A DNA stretch of 64,000 bases, taken from Lentzea terrae (GTDB lineage: Bacteria > Actinomycetota > Actinomycetes > Mycobacteriales > Pseudonocardiaceae). Every line of letters starts with the position of its first letter. The first letter of the stretch is position 1. Under the pieces are notes generated by a model. That model did not search any database, was not told the origin of the DNA, and saw only the letters and a list, made by a program, of their open reading frames with translations. This document shows, one piece after another, positions 17,217 to 27,477 of this stretch. The stretch is taken from contig NZ_QFWW01000001.1 of NCBI RefSeq assembly GCF_003265345.1, forward strand, positions 432,450 to 496,449, read 5' to 3'. The translations under genes were made by a program, and so were the position numbers.

Positions 17217-18263
17217 TTAGCCGATCGGTTGATGCGTCACGACGTCCACACCGGGATAGCCCCGGCTGACGATCGGATTGCGCTGGTTCTGCAGGTACTG
17301 GCGGAAAAACGCCGGGATGTAGGTGGTGGCGACCCGGCGCTGTGCCTCCTGGGTCAACGTGGGACCGTCAGCGCATTGGTTGTCGTGGTCATAGGACCAC
17401 TCGGTGTTGAAGAAGTTGTGGTTCGCCCGCTTCGGTGTGACGTGGTGGATGGGAACCAGGTTGCGCCCCTTGGCATTGGTGACGTACCCGGCGGCCTGAC
17501 CTGCCGTGGAGTCGCAATCTCCGGTCATGACCGCGAACGGGATCTTCGTGATGCGGTAGTCGAGGTTCTCCGGGGCCTCCGGGTCCGGCGCGTAGTAGCC
17601 GGCCGGAGCCAGCGGGAGCACGGCCTTGATCCGCACACCGGAAGGCAGTTCCGGCGCGTGCTTGTCCGACGCCTGGTACACAGCACCACGACCACCGCGC
17701 GAGTGGCCGAGCGTGCCGACGTTGGTCAGGTCGACGTGTCCGCGGAACTCCCGCAACCGCTGCGCGAGCGGGCCCTTGCCCTCGTTGAGATCACGCCACA
17801 GTTCCAGGTGCTTGCTCATCAACGCCGCCCTGGCGACGTCCGCCGGCTGGCCCAGCTCACCGGCGTTGACGCCGTTCACACTCACCGACACCGCCACGAA
17901 ACCCTGCCGTGCCAGCTCTTCTCCCAGGTAGTCGTACCCGCGGTAGCTCGGGAACGCGTCTCCTTGCGGACACGGCCACGCCCATTGGTCGTTGCGGCAC
18001 GGCTTCCAGTAGCCGTGCGCGAGCAGCACCAACGGCCGTTTGCCGACGAGCGTGCGCGGGGCGTGCACCACCGCGGTGAGCTCGAGGTCCGCGACGGGAC
18101 CGCCCGGTTCGGTGTGAAAGCCGGGCACCTGGAACGCCCGATCACCGAGCGAGTACTCGACCTTCCGGACGCCGGAACCGCGTTCTTCCTGGGCAGCAGA
18201 GGTGGTCGGCGCGACGAGCGCCATCGCGCACGCGACAGCCACCGCGACTTTTCCGATTGTCAT
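17217..18263 (-). CDS. Secreted alpha/beta hydrolase (dienelactone/PET-hydrolase-like)
   Basis: The 348-residue product has a Sec signal (residues 1-24) and an alpha/beta hydrolase fold with LVLLAHGYW as oxyanion region. The nucleophile elbow GHSRGG lies near residue 197, a probable acid in MTGDCDST near 250, and a probable His in RANHNFFN. The mature protein has four Cys in two short-range pairs (KPCRNDQWAWPC is one), consistent with extracellular stabilisation. A lipase or polyester-cleaving role is plausible. Just upstream lies a truncated duplicate of its 5' end. Confidence 0.82.
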   Translation of the reverse strand: MTIGKVAVAVACAMALVAPTTSAAQEERGSGVRKVEYSLGDRAFQVPGFHTEPGGPVADLELTAVVHAPRTLVGKRPLVLLAHGYWKPCRNDQWAWPCPQGDAFPSYRGYDYLGEELARQGFVAVSVSVNGVNAGELGQPADVARAALMSKHLELWRDLNEGKGPLAQRLREFRGHVDLTNVGTLGHSRGGRGAVYQASDKHAPELPSGVRIKAVLPLAPAGYYAPDPEAPENLDYRITKIPFAVMTGDCDSTAGQAAGYVTNAKGRNLVPIHHVTPKRANHNFFNTEWSYDHDNQCADGPTLTQEAQRRVATTYIPAFFRQYLQNQRNPIVSRGYPGVDVVTHQPIG

Positions 18264-18308
18264 GCGGTGATCTCATCGATCAGTTGTGGGCGTCTCGTGA
18301 GGACCTTG

Positions 18309-18683
18309 TCACGGTTCTGCCACAACGACGTGGTCGGCGAACCCGCGGAACCGCTCCACCAACGGCCCTTCACCCCGGCTCAGCGAACGCCACAGCTCCA
18401 CGTGCCGGTCCAGCGCCGTCCGGTCGCTCACCAGCACCACGACAGATCCCCGCTGCGCCAACGACTGCGCGATCTCGTCGAACCCGCGGAAGTGGAACAC
18501 CAGCGGCAGCACGCCGACGAGCGTGCGCGGCGCGTGGACCACCGCTTTCAGGTCGCCGACCGCGTACTCCATCGTCATGACGGCGGAGTGGTGGTGATGT
18601 CGCATCGAGGTGGCGGCCGCTGTGCTGGGCGCGGTCAGCACCATCGCGCACGCGACGGCCGCCAAGAGTCTGCCGATCCCCAT
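18309..18683 (-). pseudogene. Truncated duplicate of the secreted alpha/beta hydrolase
   Basis: The 124-codon frame begins with a signal peptide nearly identical to that of the downstream hydrolase (GRLLAAVACAMVLTAPSTAAA against GKVAVAVACAMALVAPTTSAA). It keeps AVVHAPRTLVG and HVELWRSLSRGEGPL, but it lacks the whole catalytic half, including the GHSRGG Ser, and has an internal deletion around the HGYW region. It ends VVVAEP and stop, fused to sequence that matches the tail of the TetR gene (VAKP and stop). It is best explained as a degenerate copy from a tandem duplication. A residual exported peptide is possible. Confidence 0.8.
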
Positions 18684-18729
18684 GGGCACGATCTCATCGA
18701 TTCCATGTGCCCTGAACGTCCGGACTTCG

Positions 18730-19503
18730 TCACGGTTTTGCCACAGCGCCCTCGACACCGTCCAGGAGCACCTTCAGACCGCCGCGGAAGTTCTCCAGCG
18801 CGTCGTTCTCCAGATACGGCAGCGTTGGATCGATCGGCTCTCGATCCGTCTCGAGCAGGTGCAGCATCGGGAACTTCTTCTCGAGGTCCGGCTGGATCTC
18901 CAGCAGCACGGCGGACCGCGCGTACCACCACTCCTCGTCCGCCTCGCCGGTCGCGCCACCCGCGGCACGGGCCTCGACGATGGTCTGGGCGGCGCCGCGC
19001 ACGAAGTAGTTGATCGCGCCGACGATGCCGCGCAGCCGACGACCGGGCAGGCCGGTGGAGACCAGGATCCTGGCCAGCTCCTCGGTGACCGCGAACTCGT
19101 GCGGGCCGAGCACCGGGCGTGCCTGCGACACCTGCAGCACCCACGGGTGGCGGCCGTAGAACTCCCACATGTCGTGCGCCCACTGCGTCACGGCGGGGCG
19201 CCAGCCGTCGTCCAGCGGGTACGACGTCGGCAGCTCGGCCATCGTGCGGTCGTACATGAGGTCGACCAGCTCGTTCTTGCCCGGCACGTACGTGTAGAGC
19301 GCCATGGCGGTGCGGCCGAGGCGCTCCCCCACCGCGCGCATCGAGAAGGCCATGCCCTGCTCGTCGGCGACGGCGATGCCCGCGTCGACGATCGCGTCCA
19401 CGCTCAGGCCGGGTTTCGGGCCGGGGCGGTTCTCGACCGTTGATCCGCGCCAGAGCAGCTCGATGGAGCGGCGCGGGTCGCCCTGACCTGCGTAGACGAC
19501 CAC
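18730..19503 (-). CDS. TetR/AcrR-family repressor
   Basis: The 257-residue protein starts at a GTG preceded by GGAGTCGC. A 20-residue N-terminal leader precedes the TetR helix-turn-helix (IVDAGIAVADEQGMAFSMRAVGERLGRTAMALYTYVPGKNELVDLM). The C-terminal ligand domain resembles TetR_C of drug-responsive regulators. It is divergent from the UvrA-like gene, and a 45-base inverted repeat lies between them, so it probably represses both. Its last codons and stop (GTGGCAAAACCGTGA) are duplicated about 400 bases downstream. Confidence 0.9.
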   Translation of the reverse strand: MVVYAGQGDPRRSIELLWRGSTVENRPGPKPGLSVDAIVDAGIAVADEQGMAFSMRAVGERLGRTAMALYTYVPGKNELVDLMYDRTMAELPTSYPLDDGWRPAVTQWAHDMWEFYGRHPWVLQVSQARPVLGPHEFAVTEELARILVSTGLPGRRLRGIVGAINYFVRGAAQTIVEARAAGGATGEADEEWWYARSAVLLEIQPDLEKKFPMLHLLETDREPIDPTLPYLENDALENFRGGLKVLLDGVEGAVAKP

Positions 19504-19515
19504 GGTTGCGACTCC

Positions 19516-19560
19516 TTATGTCGTAAAGTAACCTCGTTGGTCCAATACTTTACGCCATAA
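19516..19560. promoter_or_regulatory. TetR operator: long inverted repeat
   Basis: TTATGTCGTAAAGTA (19516-19530) and TACTTTACGCCATAA (19546-19560) are inverted with 14 of 15 bases matching and a 15-base spacer. The right arm ends 22 bases before the UvrA-like start and the left arm is 12 bases before the TetR start. Each arm also contains a GTAAAGTAA-like half-site, so two dimers may bind. Confidence 0.72.
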
Positions 19561-19582
19561 AGAATCAACGGGGGAAGCAGCT

Positions 19583-21837
<2,255 letters not shown>

Positions 21838-21841
<4 letters not shown>

Positions 21842-22620
21842 GCCTGCTGACGGTCACCTCGGTGACGCCCCTGACCCCGCGCATGGTGCGGATGACGTTC
21901 ACCGGCGACGGGTTGTCGGAGCTCGGCACGTGGCCGGACCAGCAACTGAAGCTGTTGTTCCCCCAGCCCGGCAGGTCCGCGTTCGTGTCTTCGTCGGAGG
22001 ACGTCAGCGTCTGGTACCAGGCCTACCTCGCCGTGCCGGAAGCGGAACGGCCCTGGATGCGCCAGTTCACCGTGCGTTCGCTGGTCGACGGCGTGCTGAC
22101 GGTGGACTTCGTGCTGCACGGCGACAACGGCCCCGCCTCCCGGTGGGCTGCAGGGGCGCGTCCCGGCGATGTCATCGGGCGGTTCGGGCCGTCTCGTGAC
22201 TACGCGCGGCCGCTCGGGGTGGCGGATCTGCTGATCTTCGCGGGCGACGAGACGGCGTTGCCCGCGATCGCCTCGCTGCTGGAGCTGCTGCCTTCCTCAC
22301 AACGGTTCCTGGCGTTCGTCGAGGTCGCGGATCCCTTGGAGCAGCAGGACGTCCCCGGCGTGCGGTGGGTGCACCGCAGCGCCGGGGAGGACCTGGTGTC
22401 GATCGTGTCGGCGGTCGAGGTGCCGTCGTCGGTGTGGGTGTGGCTGGGCGGCGAGGCCTCCGCGGTGCGCGCACTGCGGAGGCACTTCGTCGGGCTGGGC
22501 GTGTCCAAAAAGGACATCGAGTTCACCGGCTACTGGCGGCGTTCCCTGACCCAGGACGACGCTCCCACCGCCGACGACCTCGCCGAGGCCCAGGAACGGA
22601 TCGCCGCGCTCAGCGAGTGA
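21838..22620 (+). CDS. Siderophore-interacting protein (FAD-dependent ferric reductase)
   Basis: The GTG at 21838 overlaps the preceding TGA. The 260-residue protein has a FAD-binding barrel (MRQFTVRSLVDGVLTVDFVLHGDNGPASRWA, where the R-F-T-V-R motif contacts FAD) and a SIP C-terminal NAD(P)H domain (LLIFAGDETALPAIASLLE, WVWLGGEASAVRALRRHF). These enzymes release iron from ferric siderophores. Its fusion in expression to a UvrA-like drug-resistance protein is unusual; the flavoprotein may reduce the same compound that the operon senses, which is an inference. Confidence 0.9.
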
Positions 22621-23944
22621 CCACCAGGACCGCGCTGTGGGCCGGCACGTCGACTGCGGTCGTCGTGCCGCTCACCCTGGTGCGCTTGGGTTTCGGCGTG
22701 AACTTCCCGTTCTGCGCCACCTCCGACCCCGCGATGGTGATCTCCTTCGAGTCCAGCTTCGGCGCAGTCAGCACGTAGACGCTGGCGTTGCGCGCTTCGG
22801 CCGGCAGCGTGATCTTCGCGGTGACCGCGGTCGCGCTCTTGTTGTTGACGAACGCGTTGTTGCCGATCCCCCACGCCGTCACCTCGTCGGCACCGGACAC
22901 CGTCGCGGCGTGGTAGGCGCCCGGACCAGCCAGCTTCCACAACAGCTCACCGTAGTAAACCGCCTGCACGCCAACGGGGTTGAGTCCGTCGTAGCGGATC
23001 GGCGAGTAGTGCAGCGGGAACTGGGTCGACGTGCCGCCGTGGAAGTTGATGCCGGAACCCTGCCGCGCCGCGACGCCGGACATGTAGTCGAGCGACCACA
23101 GCGCCGCCGCCTGAACGTTGCTGACGCCGTCCTTGCCGCCGTGGAAGTAGTTGTTCGCCTCGGTGACGCGCCACTGCGGGATCCCGTGGTTCTGCCACGC
23201 CTGCTCCATCGCGGCCGAGATGTTCGGCAGCCTGCCGGAGGAGTTGGACGCCAGCATCTTCGCGATGTCGGCCTCGGTGTTCTTCGCGATGTACACGTGC
23301 GTGGACAGGATGTTCGCGCCCCTGTCCTTCTGCGTGCGGGCGAAGTCCTCTGCCCACGAGCTGCTGTTCGCCTGGCCGGGTCCGTCGAACTTCGCTCGGG
23401 GGACCTTGGTTTTGATCGCGTCGGCGAACTTCGTGAACAGCGCCTCGTACTCCGGCCACGTCTTCACGTACACGTTGGGCTCGTTGCCGATCTCGAACGC
23501 GACGAGGTCGTTGCCGAGGATCCTGGCGGCTTGCTGTGCTTCCTCCGCGGCCGCTTCGGGCGTGTTGGTCTTGAGGTTGATGCCGTAGACGACCTTCCAG
23601 CCCGTGACCCTGGCGAACAGCGCCAACTCACGAATGTCCGCGGGCGCGACCTCGGTGGCCTTGCCGCCGGTGCCCTGCGGGTTCCAGGTGGTCATGTCCA
23701 CCAGGTTGCCGCCGATCCGCAGCAGGCTCGGCCCGAGCAGCCGGAACAACCGGACCAGGTCGGTGTTGCGGGCGTTGAACATCCGCGCCCCGACCCGGTC
23801 CTTCTCGTAGCTGAACCCGGCGAAGTCCCTGCCGACCTGGCTCTTGCTCGCGGGGTCCACTCTGATGGCGACTTCGGGTGCTGCCTGCGCCGGGGTGGCG
23901 CTGGACACGATCAACAGGGCCGCTACGACCGCTGCTAGACGCAT
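22610..23944 (-). CDS. Secreted GH79-like glycosidase (beta-glucuronidase/heparanase type)
   Basis: The 444-residue product has a Sec signal (1-21) and a TIM barrel of clan GH-A type. SLLRIGGN near residue 75 is a family-typical strand, the acid/base is in EIGNEPN near 152, and the probable nucleophile is in RVTEANNYF near 260. A C-terminal beta sandwich (about 350-444) follows. The layout fits family GH79, whose members cleave beta-glucuronides, including those of proteoglycans and arabinogalactan. It overlaps the convergent flavoprotein gene by 11 bases. A good ribosome site (GAAGGGA) precedes its ATG. Confidence 0.78.
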   Translation of the reverse strand: MRLAAVVAALLIVSSATPAQAAPEVAIRVDPASKSQVGRDFAGFSYEKDRVGARMFNARNTDLVRLFRLLGPSLLRIGGNLVDMTTWNPQGTGGKATEVAPADIRELALFARVTGWKVVYGINLKTNTPEAAAEEAQQAARILGNDLVAFEIGNEPNVYVKTWPEYEALFTKFADAIKTKVPRAKFDGPGQANSSSWAEDFARTQKDRGANILSTHVYIAKNTEADIAKMLASNSSGRLPNISAAMEQAWQNHGIPQWRVTEANNYFHGGKDGVSNVQAAALWSLDYMSGVAARQGSGINFHGGTSTQFPLHYSPIRYDGLNPVGVQAVYYGELLWKLAGPGAYHAATVSGADEVTAWGIGNNAFVNNKSATAVTAKITLPAEARNASVYVLTAPKLDSKEITIAGSEVAQNGKFTPKPKRTRVSGTTTAVDVPAHSAVLVVTR

Positions 23945-23980
23945 GGGAGTCCCTTCGTCCGTGCGGCGGCAGATGTGACT

Positions 23981-25021
23981 TTAGATCGGATGTTTCCGGA
24001 ATTCGAGCACGCAGCGGTCGTCCGCCACTTCCGTTACCCCTGTCAGCCGCAAACCGTGTGGCTCGGCCAGCTTCTCGAACTCCTGCACGCTCCGCTCCTG
24101 CCCGCCGAAGTGCACGAGCATGACGAGGTCCATCTCGGTGCTGGCGCCCATACCTCGGATGGATTCCACGACGATGAGGCGCGCGGTGGCCGACATGGCC
24201 TCGACGCAGCGGGCCAGGATGCGGTGGCACTGCTCGTCGTCCCAGTCGTGCAGGATGTTGAACAGCAGGTAGGCGTCCCCGTCCGCGGGCAGCGGGGCGA
24301 AGAAGCTGCCTTGTGTCGCTTCCGCGCGGTCACCCAGTTCGGCGAAGTTCTGCTGTGCCGGGCCGACCTCCAGGTCGACGAGGTGGGCACAGATGTCCGG
24401 ATTCGCGGCGAGAACGGCCGCGAGCAGGTCGCCAGGGCCGCCGCCGACGTCGACGATCTTGTTGAACCTCGACCAGTCGACGGCCTCGACGTACTGCGGG
24501 ATCCGGTCTTTGATGCGCCAGGTCATCTGGCGGTCGAACGCCTCGCGCAGGTGTGGTTGGTCGGCGAGATCCGCCCAGAAGTCCTGGCCGTAGCGCAGGG
24601 GGTAGGCGGGCTCGCCGGTTCGCACGCTGTGGGCGAGGTCGACGAAGGCCAGGTCGGCCCGTCCGGCGGCGGTGTCGTGGTGGAGGAGGTTGTGCAGGCC
24701 GTTGCCGGCGTCCGCGCAGAGGTGCGCGCCGAAGTCGGTGGTGCGGTAGCCGGGGCCGGCGCGTTCGACGACGCCGAGGGTGGTGAGGTGGCCGAGCAGG
24801 AGCTCGAGTGCGGTCGGGTCGACGTCGAGTTCGGCGGCGAGGTGGGCAACGGTGGCGGCCTCGCTGGAGGCGGCGGAACTGGCGGGCGCGGAGTCGGCGG
24901 GCACCGGGCCCGCAGCTCTCAGGCGGTCCGGCAGGCCAAGTGTCACGGCGACTCTGAGAGCCATCGGTGTGACCAGTCCGGCCATCTGCCGGAGCGTTCG
25001 TACTTCGTCCTCGTTCCCCAT
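23981..25021 (-). CDS. SAM-dependent O-methyltransferase
   Basis: The ATG at 25021 follows AGGGTGG; upstream starts extend into the divergent promoter. The 346-residue protein has an N-terminal winged-helix dimerisation domain (VAHLAAELDVDPTALELLLGHLTTLGVV) and a Rossmann fold with VDVGGGPGDLLAAVL as the SAM loop. The LFNILHDWDDEQC motif matches the catalytic HDWDD of polyketide and anthracycline O-methyltransferases. It is divergent from an alditol-oxidase-like gene, 96 bases away. The substrate is unknown; a small phenolic or polyketide is likely. Confidence 0.85.
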   Translation of the reverse strand: MGNEDEVRTLRQMAGLVTPMALRVAVTLGLPDRLRAAGPVPADSAPASSAASSEAATVAHLAAELDVDPTALELLLGHLTTLGVVERAGPGYRTTDFGAHLCADAGNGLHNLLHHDTAAGRADLAFVDLAHSVRTGEPAYPLRYGQDFWADLADQPHLREAFDRQMTWRIKDRIPQYVEAVDWSRFNKIVDVGGGPGDLLAAVLAANPDICAHLVDLEVGPAQQNFAELGDRAEATQGSFFAPLPADGDAYLLFNILHDWDDEQCHRILARCVEAMSATARLIVVESIRGMGASTEMDLVMLVHFGGQERSVQEFEKLAEPHGLRLTGVTEVADDRCVLEFRKHPI

Positions 25022-25117
25022 GTAGATCCACCCTGCCACCGCGAGCAACCCCATTTCGGTCCGCACTGAAGCGACAGGGTGCACAACTGAAGTGGCCAGG
25101 GCGCTTACCGTGTGCAT

Positions 25118-26320
25118 ATGAAGACCAACTGGGCCGGCAACATCACGTTCACCGCGGCCCAGGCCGTCACGCCGACCACGGCCGACGACCTGCGCGCGAT
25201 CCTCCGCGGCTCCTCCGCGGTGCACGTCGTCGGATCAGGGCACTCGTTCAGCCCCATCGCCGACACCACCGGCACCCTGCTCTCGCTCGCGGCGATGCCC
25301 ACGGTCTTCGACGTCCACAACCGCACCGTCCGGGTGAACGCCGGCGCGACCCTCGCCGAGCTCGCCCCCAAGCTCGAAGCCGCGGGCCTGGCGCTGCACA
25401 CGCTGCCGTCGTTGCCGCACATCACCATCGCCGGCGCGATCGCCACGGCCACCCACGGCTCGGGCGCGCGGTCGCTGGCGGGGGCGGTGCGGTCCGTCGA
25501 GGTCATGCGCGCGGACGGGTCCACGGTCGAGCTGACGTCCGCGGGCGCGGTCGTGTCGATGGGCGGCCTGGGCGTGGTGACGGCCGTGACGCTCGACGTC
25601 GTGCCATCGTTCGAGATTGCCCAGACCGTCTACGAGGACGTCGCCTGGACGACCCTGCTCACCCAGTTCGAGCAGATCTTCGACGGCGCCTACAGCGTGA
25701 GCGCGTTCATCGACTGGCAGGGCGGCGCCACGCTGTGGGTGAAGCACCGCGTGGGCGACGAGCCGTACACGTTCCCCGGCCACCCCGCCGACGGCGCGCG
25801 GCACCCGATCCAGGGCCAGCCCGCCGAACGGTGCACCGAACAGGGCGGCGTCGCGGGACCGTGGCACGAGCGGCTGCCGCACTTCAAGGCCGAGTTCACC
25901 CCGTCCGTCGGCCAGGAGCTGCAGACCGAGTACTTCGTCCCCCGCACCCGCGCCGTCACGGCCCTGCGCGCGCTGGCCGAGATGTCCACGGTCATCTCGC
26001 CGTTGGTGCAGGCCTGCGAGATCCGCACGGTGAACGCCGAACCGCAGTGGCTCAGCCCGGCGGTCGACCGCGACAGCCTCGCCATCCACTTCACCTGGGT
26101 GCCGGACACCGCCAAGGTGCTCGCGCTCCTCCCCCGCCTGGAGGAGGCCATCGCGCCGCGCCCGCACTGGGGCAAGCTCTTCACGGTGCCGCCGATGCTG
26201 CTGGCCGCCCGCTACCCGCAGTGGGAGGCCTTCCGGGCCCTGGTCAACGAGCACGACCCGAAGGGCGTGTTCCGCAACGACTTCCTGACCCGCTACTTCG
26301 GATCGGCAGCGTCGAGCTGA
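25118..26320 (+). CDS. FAD-linked alditol/xylitol oxidase-like enzyme
   Basis: The ATG at 25118 is preferred, with a GTG six bases upstream as alternative. The 400-residue protein has a VAO-type FAD fold: VHVVGSGHSFSPI near residue 35 carries the His that binds FAD covalently in alditol oxidase, followed by GATLAELAPKL and THGSGARS. The C-terminal ALO-like substrate domain keeps AQWLSPAVDRDS-like and GVFRNDFLTRYF elements. AldO oxidises polyols such as xylitol and sorbitol to aldoses with H2O2 release. It is a soluble cytoplasmic enzyme. Confidence 0.87.
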   Translation: MKTNWAGNITFTAAQAVTPTTADDLRAILRGSSAVHVVGSGHSFSPIADTTGTLLSLAAMPTVFDVHNRTVRVNAGATLAELAPKLEAAGLALHTLPSLPHITIAGAIATATHGSGARSLAGAVRSVEVMRADGSTVELTSAGAVVSMGGLGVVTAVTLDVVPSFEIAQTVYEDVAWTTLLTQFEQIFDGAYSVSAFIDWQGGATLWVKHRVGDEPYTFPGHPADGARHPIQGQPAERCTEQGGVAGPWHERLPHFKAEFTPSVGQELQTEYFVPRTRAVTALRALAEMSTVISPLVQACEIRTVNAEPQWLSPAVDRDSLAIHFTWVPDTAKVLALLPRLEEAIAPRPHWGKLFTVPPMLLAARYPQWEAFRALVNEHDPKGVFRNDFLTRYFGSAASS

Positions 26321-26880
26321 CGGCGCAACGCCTCCAGCTCGTCGTCGGAAAACCCGTAGGTGGTCGCGACGGACACCTTCGACGAGGTGATCAACAGCCC
26401 TGGACCCCACTCCTCCACCACGACCCCGCGCTGGTTGGCGGACTCGAAGAACGGCTTGCCGGAGACGTCCAGCGACACCTCGCGCGGCCAGAACAGCGTG
26501 CGCCGCGTGACACCGGGCTGGTACTCGTGCGCGAACTTCAGCTGGTGCAGGAAGGTGATCCAGCCCTCGGTGATGTCGTCGTAGTAGTCGTCCCACTCGG
26601 GCGAGGTGCCCTTGGGGGCGCGGGTGAGCACGATGCGCGTGCCCTCGGGCACGGGTGTGAGGGTGAAGGTGTCGTGCCCCTGGACGGTCAGGGTGCGCTC
26701 GCCCACCTCGGCGTGCTGGAAGAAGATCAGGTCGATCTCCGCCTCCAGCTCCGGCGCGTCCCAGCCGTGCCAGTGGAAGACCTTCTCCTTGTCCCGGAAG
26801 GACTGCCACACCTCGTCGACGGGTGCGGCGACGGTGATCTCGATCCGGACGCCGTCGGCGTCGCTCTCGTGGAAGATCAT
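26293..26880 (-). CDS. SRPBCC (AHSA1-like) domain protein
   Basis: The start ATG overlaps the stop of the ArsR gene (ATGA), so the two are translationally coupled. The 195-residue protein begins MIFHESDADGVRIEITVAAPVDEVWQSFRD, the standard opening of an AHSA1/START-like ligand-binding fold. It ends after FSDDELEALRRQLDA. The fold binds hydrophobic ligands or assists a chaperone. Pairing with an ArsR-type repressor is common in actinomycetes. Its stop overlaps the end of the convergent oxidase gene by 28 bases. Confidence 0.82.
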   Translation of the reverse strand: MIFHESDADGVRIEITVAAPVDEVWQSFRDKEKVFHWHGWDAPELEAEIDLIFFQHAEVGERTLTVQGHDTFTLTPVPEGTRIVLTRAPKGTSPEWDDYYDDITEGWITFLHQLKFAHEYQPGVTRRTLFWPREVSLDVSGKPFFESANQRGVVVEEWGPGLLITSSKVSVATTYGFSDDELEALRRQLDAADPK

Positions 26881-27401
26881 GAGGAGACTCCTGGGTGGCC
26901 CATCGCGACCACCCGGTACGGGCGGCCTGAGTCGGTGTCGTACTTCAACGCGATCTGCCGCACCGCTTCGGCCAGGTCGCTGGTGAACTCGTGGACGTCG
27001 CCGGGCGCGCCGAAGCGGACCGTCGTCTCCACGGTGAAGGTGAGCAAGCGCTTTCCGGCGTCGGCCGCGGCCGCGGACATCCGGTCGACCTCGCGTGCCA
27101 CGCCAGCGGCCACCGACACCAGATGTGTTGCGGCGAACTGGTCCTGGACGCCCGCGTCCACCGCACGGCCGGGGCGGGCGCGCAGCACGCGTTCGACGCA
27201 GCCGCGGCGCTGGCGTTCCTCGACCAGCTCGACGAGTCCGGCCTGTTCCAGCGCTCGCACGTGGTAGTTGACCCGTTGCCGCGGCAGGTCGAGGGCAGCC
27301 GCGAGCTGGGTCGCCGAGGCGGGCGACTTCAGCAGCTCCAGCAACGAACGGCGCAACGGCGACAGCTCCACGCCCAGCACGGTCCCATTTGACAAATTCA
27401 T
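26877..27401 (-). CDS. ArsR-type helix-turn-helix repressor
   Basis: The 174-residue protein has a winged helix (LRRSLLELLKSPASATQLAAALDLPRQRVNYHVRALEQAGLVELVEER) and a C-terminal domain shared with regulators paired with SRPBCC proteins. No arsenic-type Cys pair is present. The ATG at 27401 lies inside a palindrome, so a GTG at 27380 could be the real start and would leave the palindrome as a free operator. It probably controls itself and the SRPBCC gene. Confidence 0.84.
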   Translation of the reverse strand: MNLSNGTVLGVELSPLRRSLLELLKSPASATQLAAALDLPRQRVNYHVRALEQAGLVELVEERQRRGCVERVLRARPGRAVDAGVQDQFAATHLVSVAAGVAREVDRMSAAAADAGKRLLTFTVETTVRFGAPGDVHEFTSDLAEAVRQIALKYDTDSGRPYRVVAMGHPGVSS

Positions 27402-27408
27402 TTGTCAA
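27389..27408. promoter_or_regulatory. Perfect palindrome over the ArsR gene start
   Basis: TTGACAAAT and ATTTGTCAA are perfect 9-base arms around two bases. The site contains the first start codon of the leftward ArsR gene and lies about 70 bases before the rightward RICIN gene, fitting an autoregulatory operator. Confidence 0.65.
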
Positions 27409-27477
27409 TACCGGAACTCGACCGGAAACAGGCAAGTTCGTTGACGGTTGCAACAAACCAGCTCCACCCTGTGAGCC

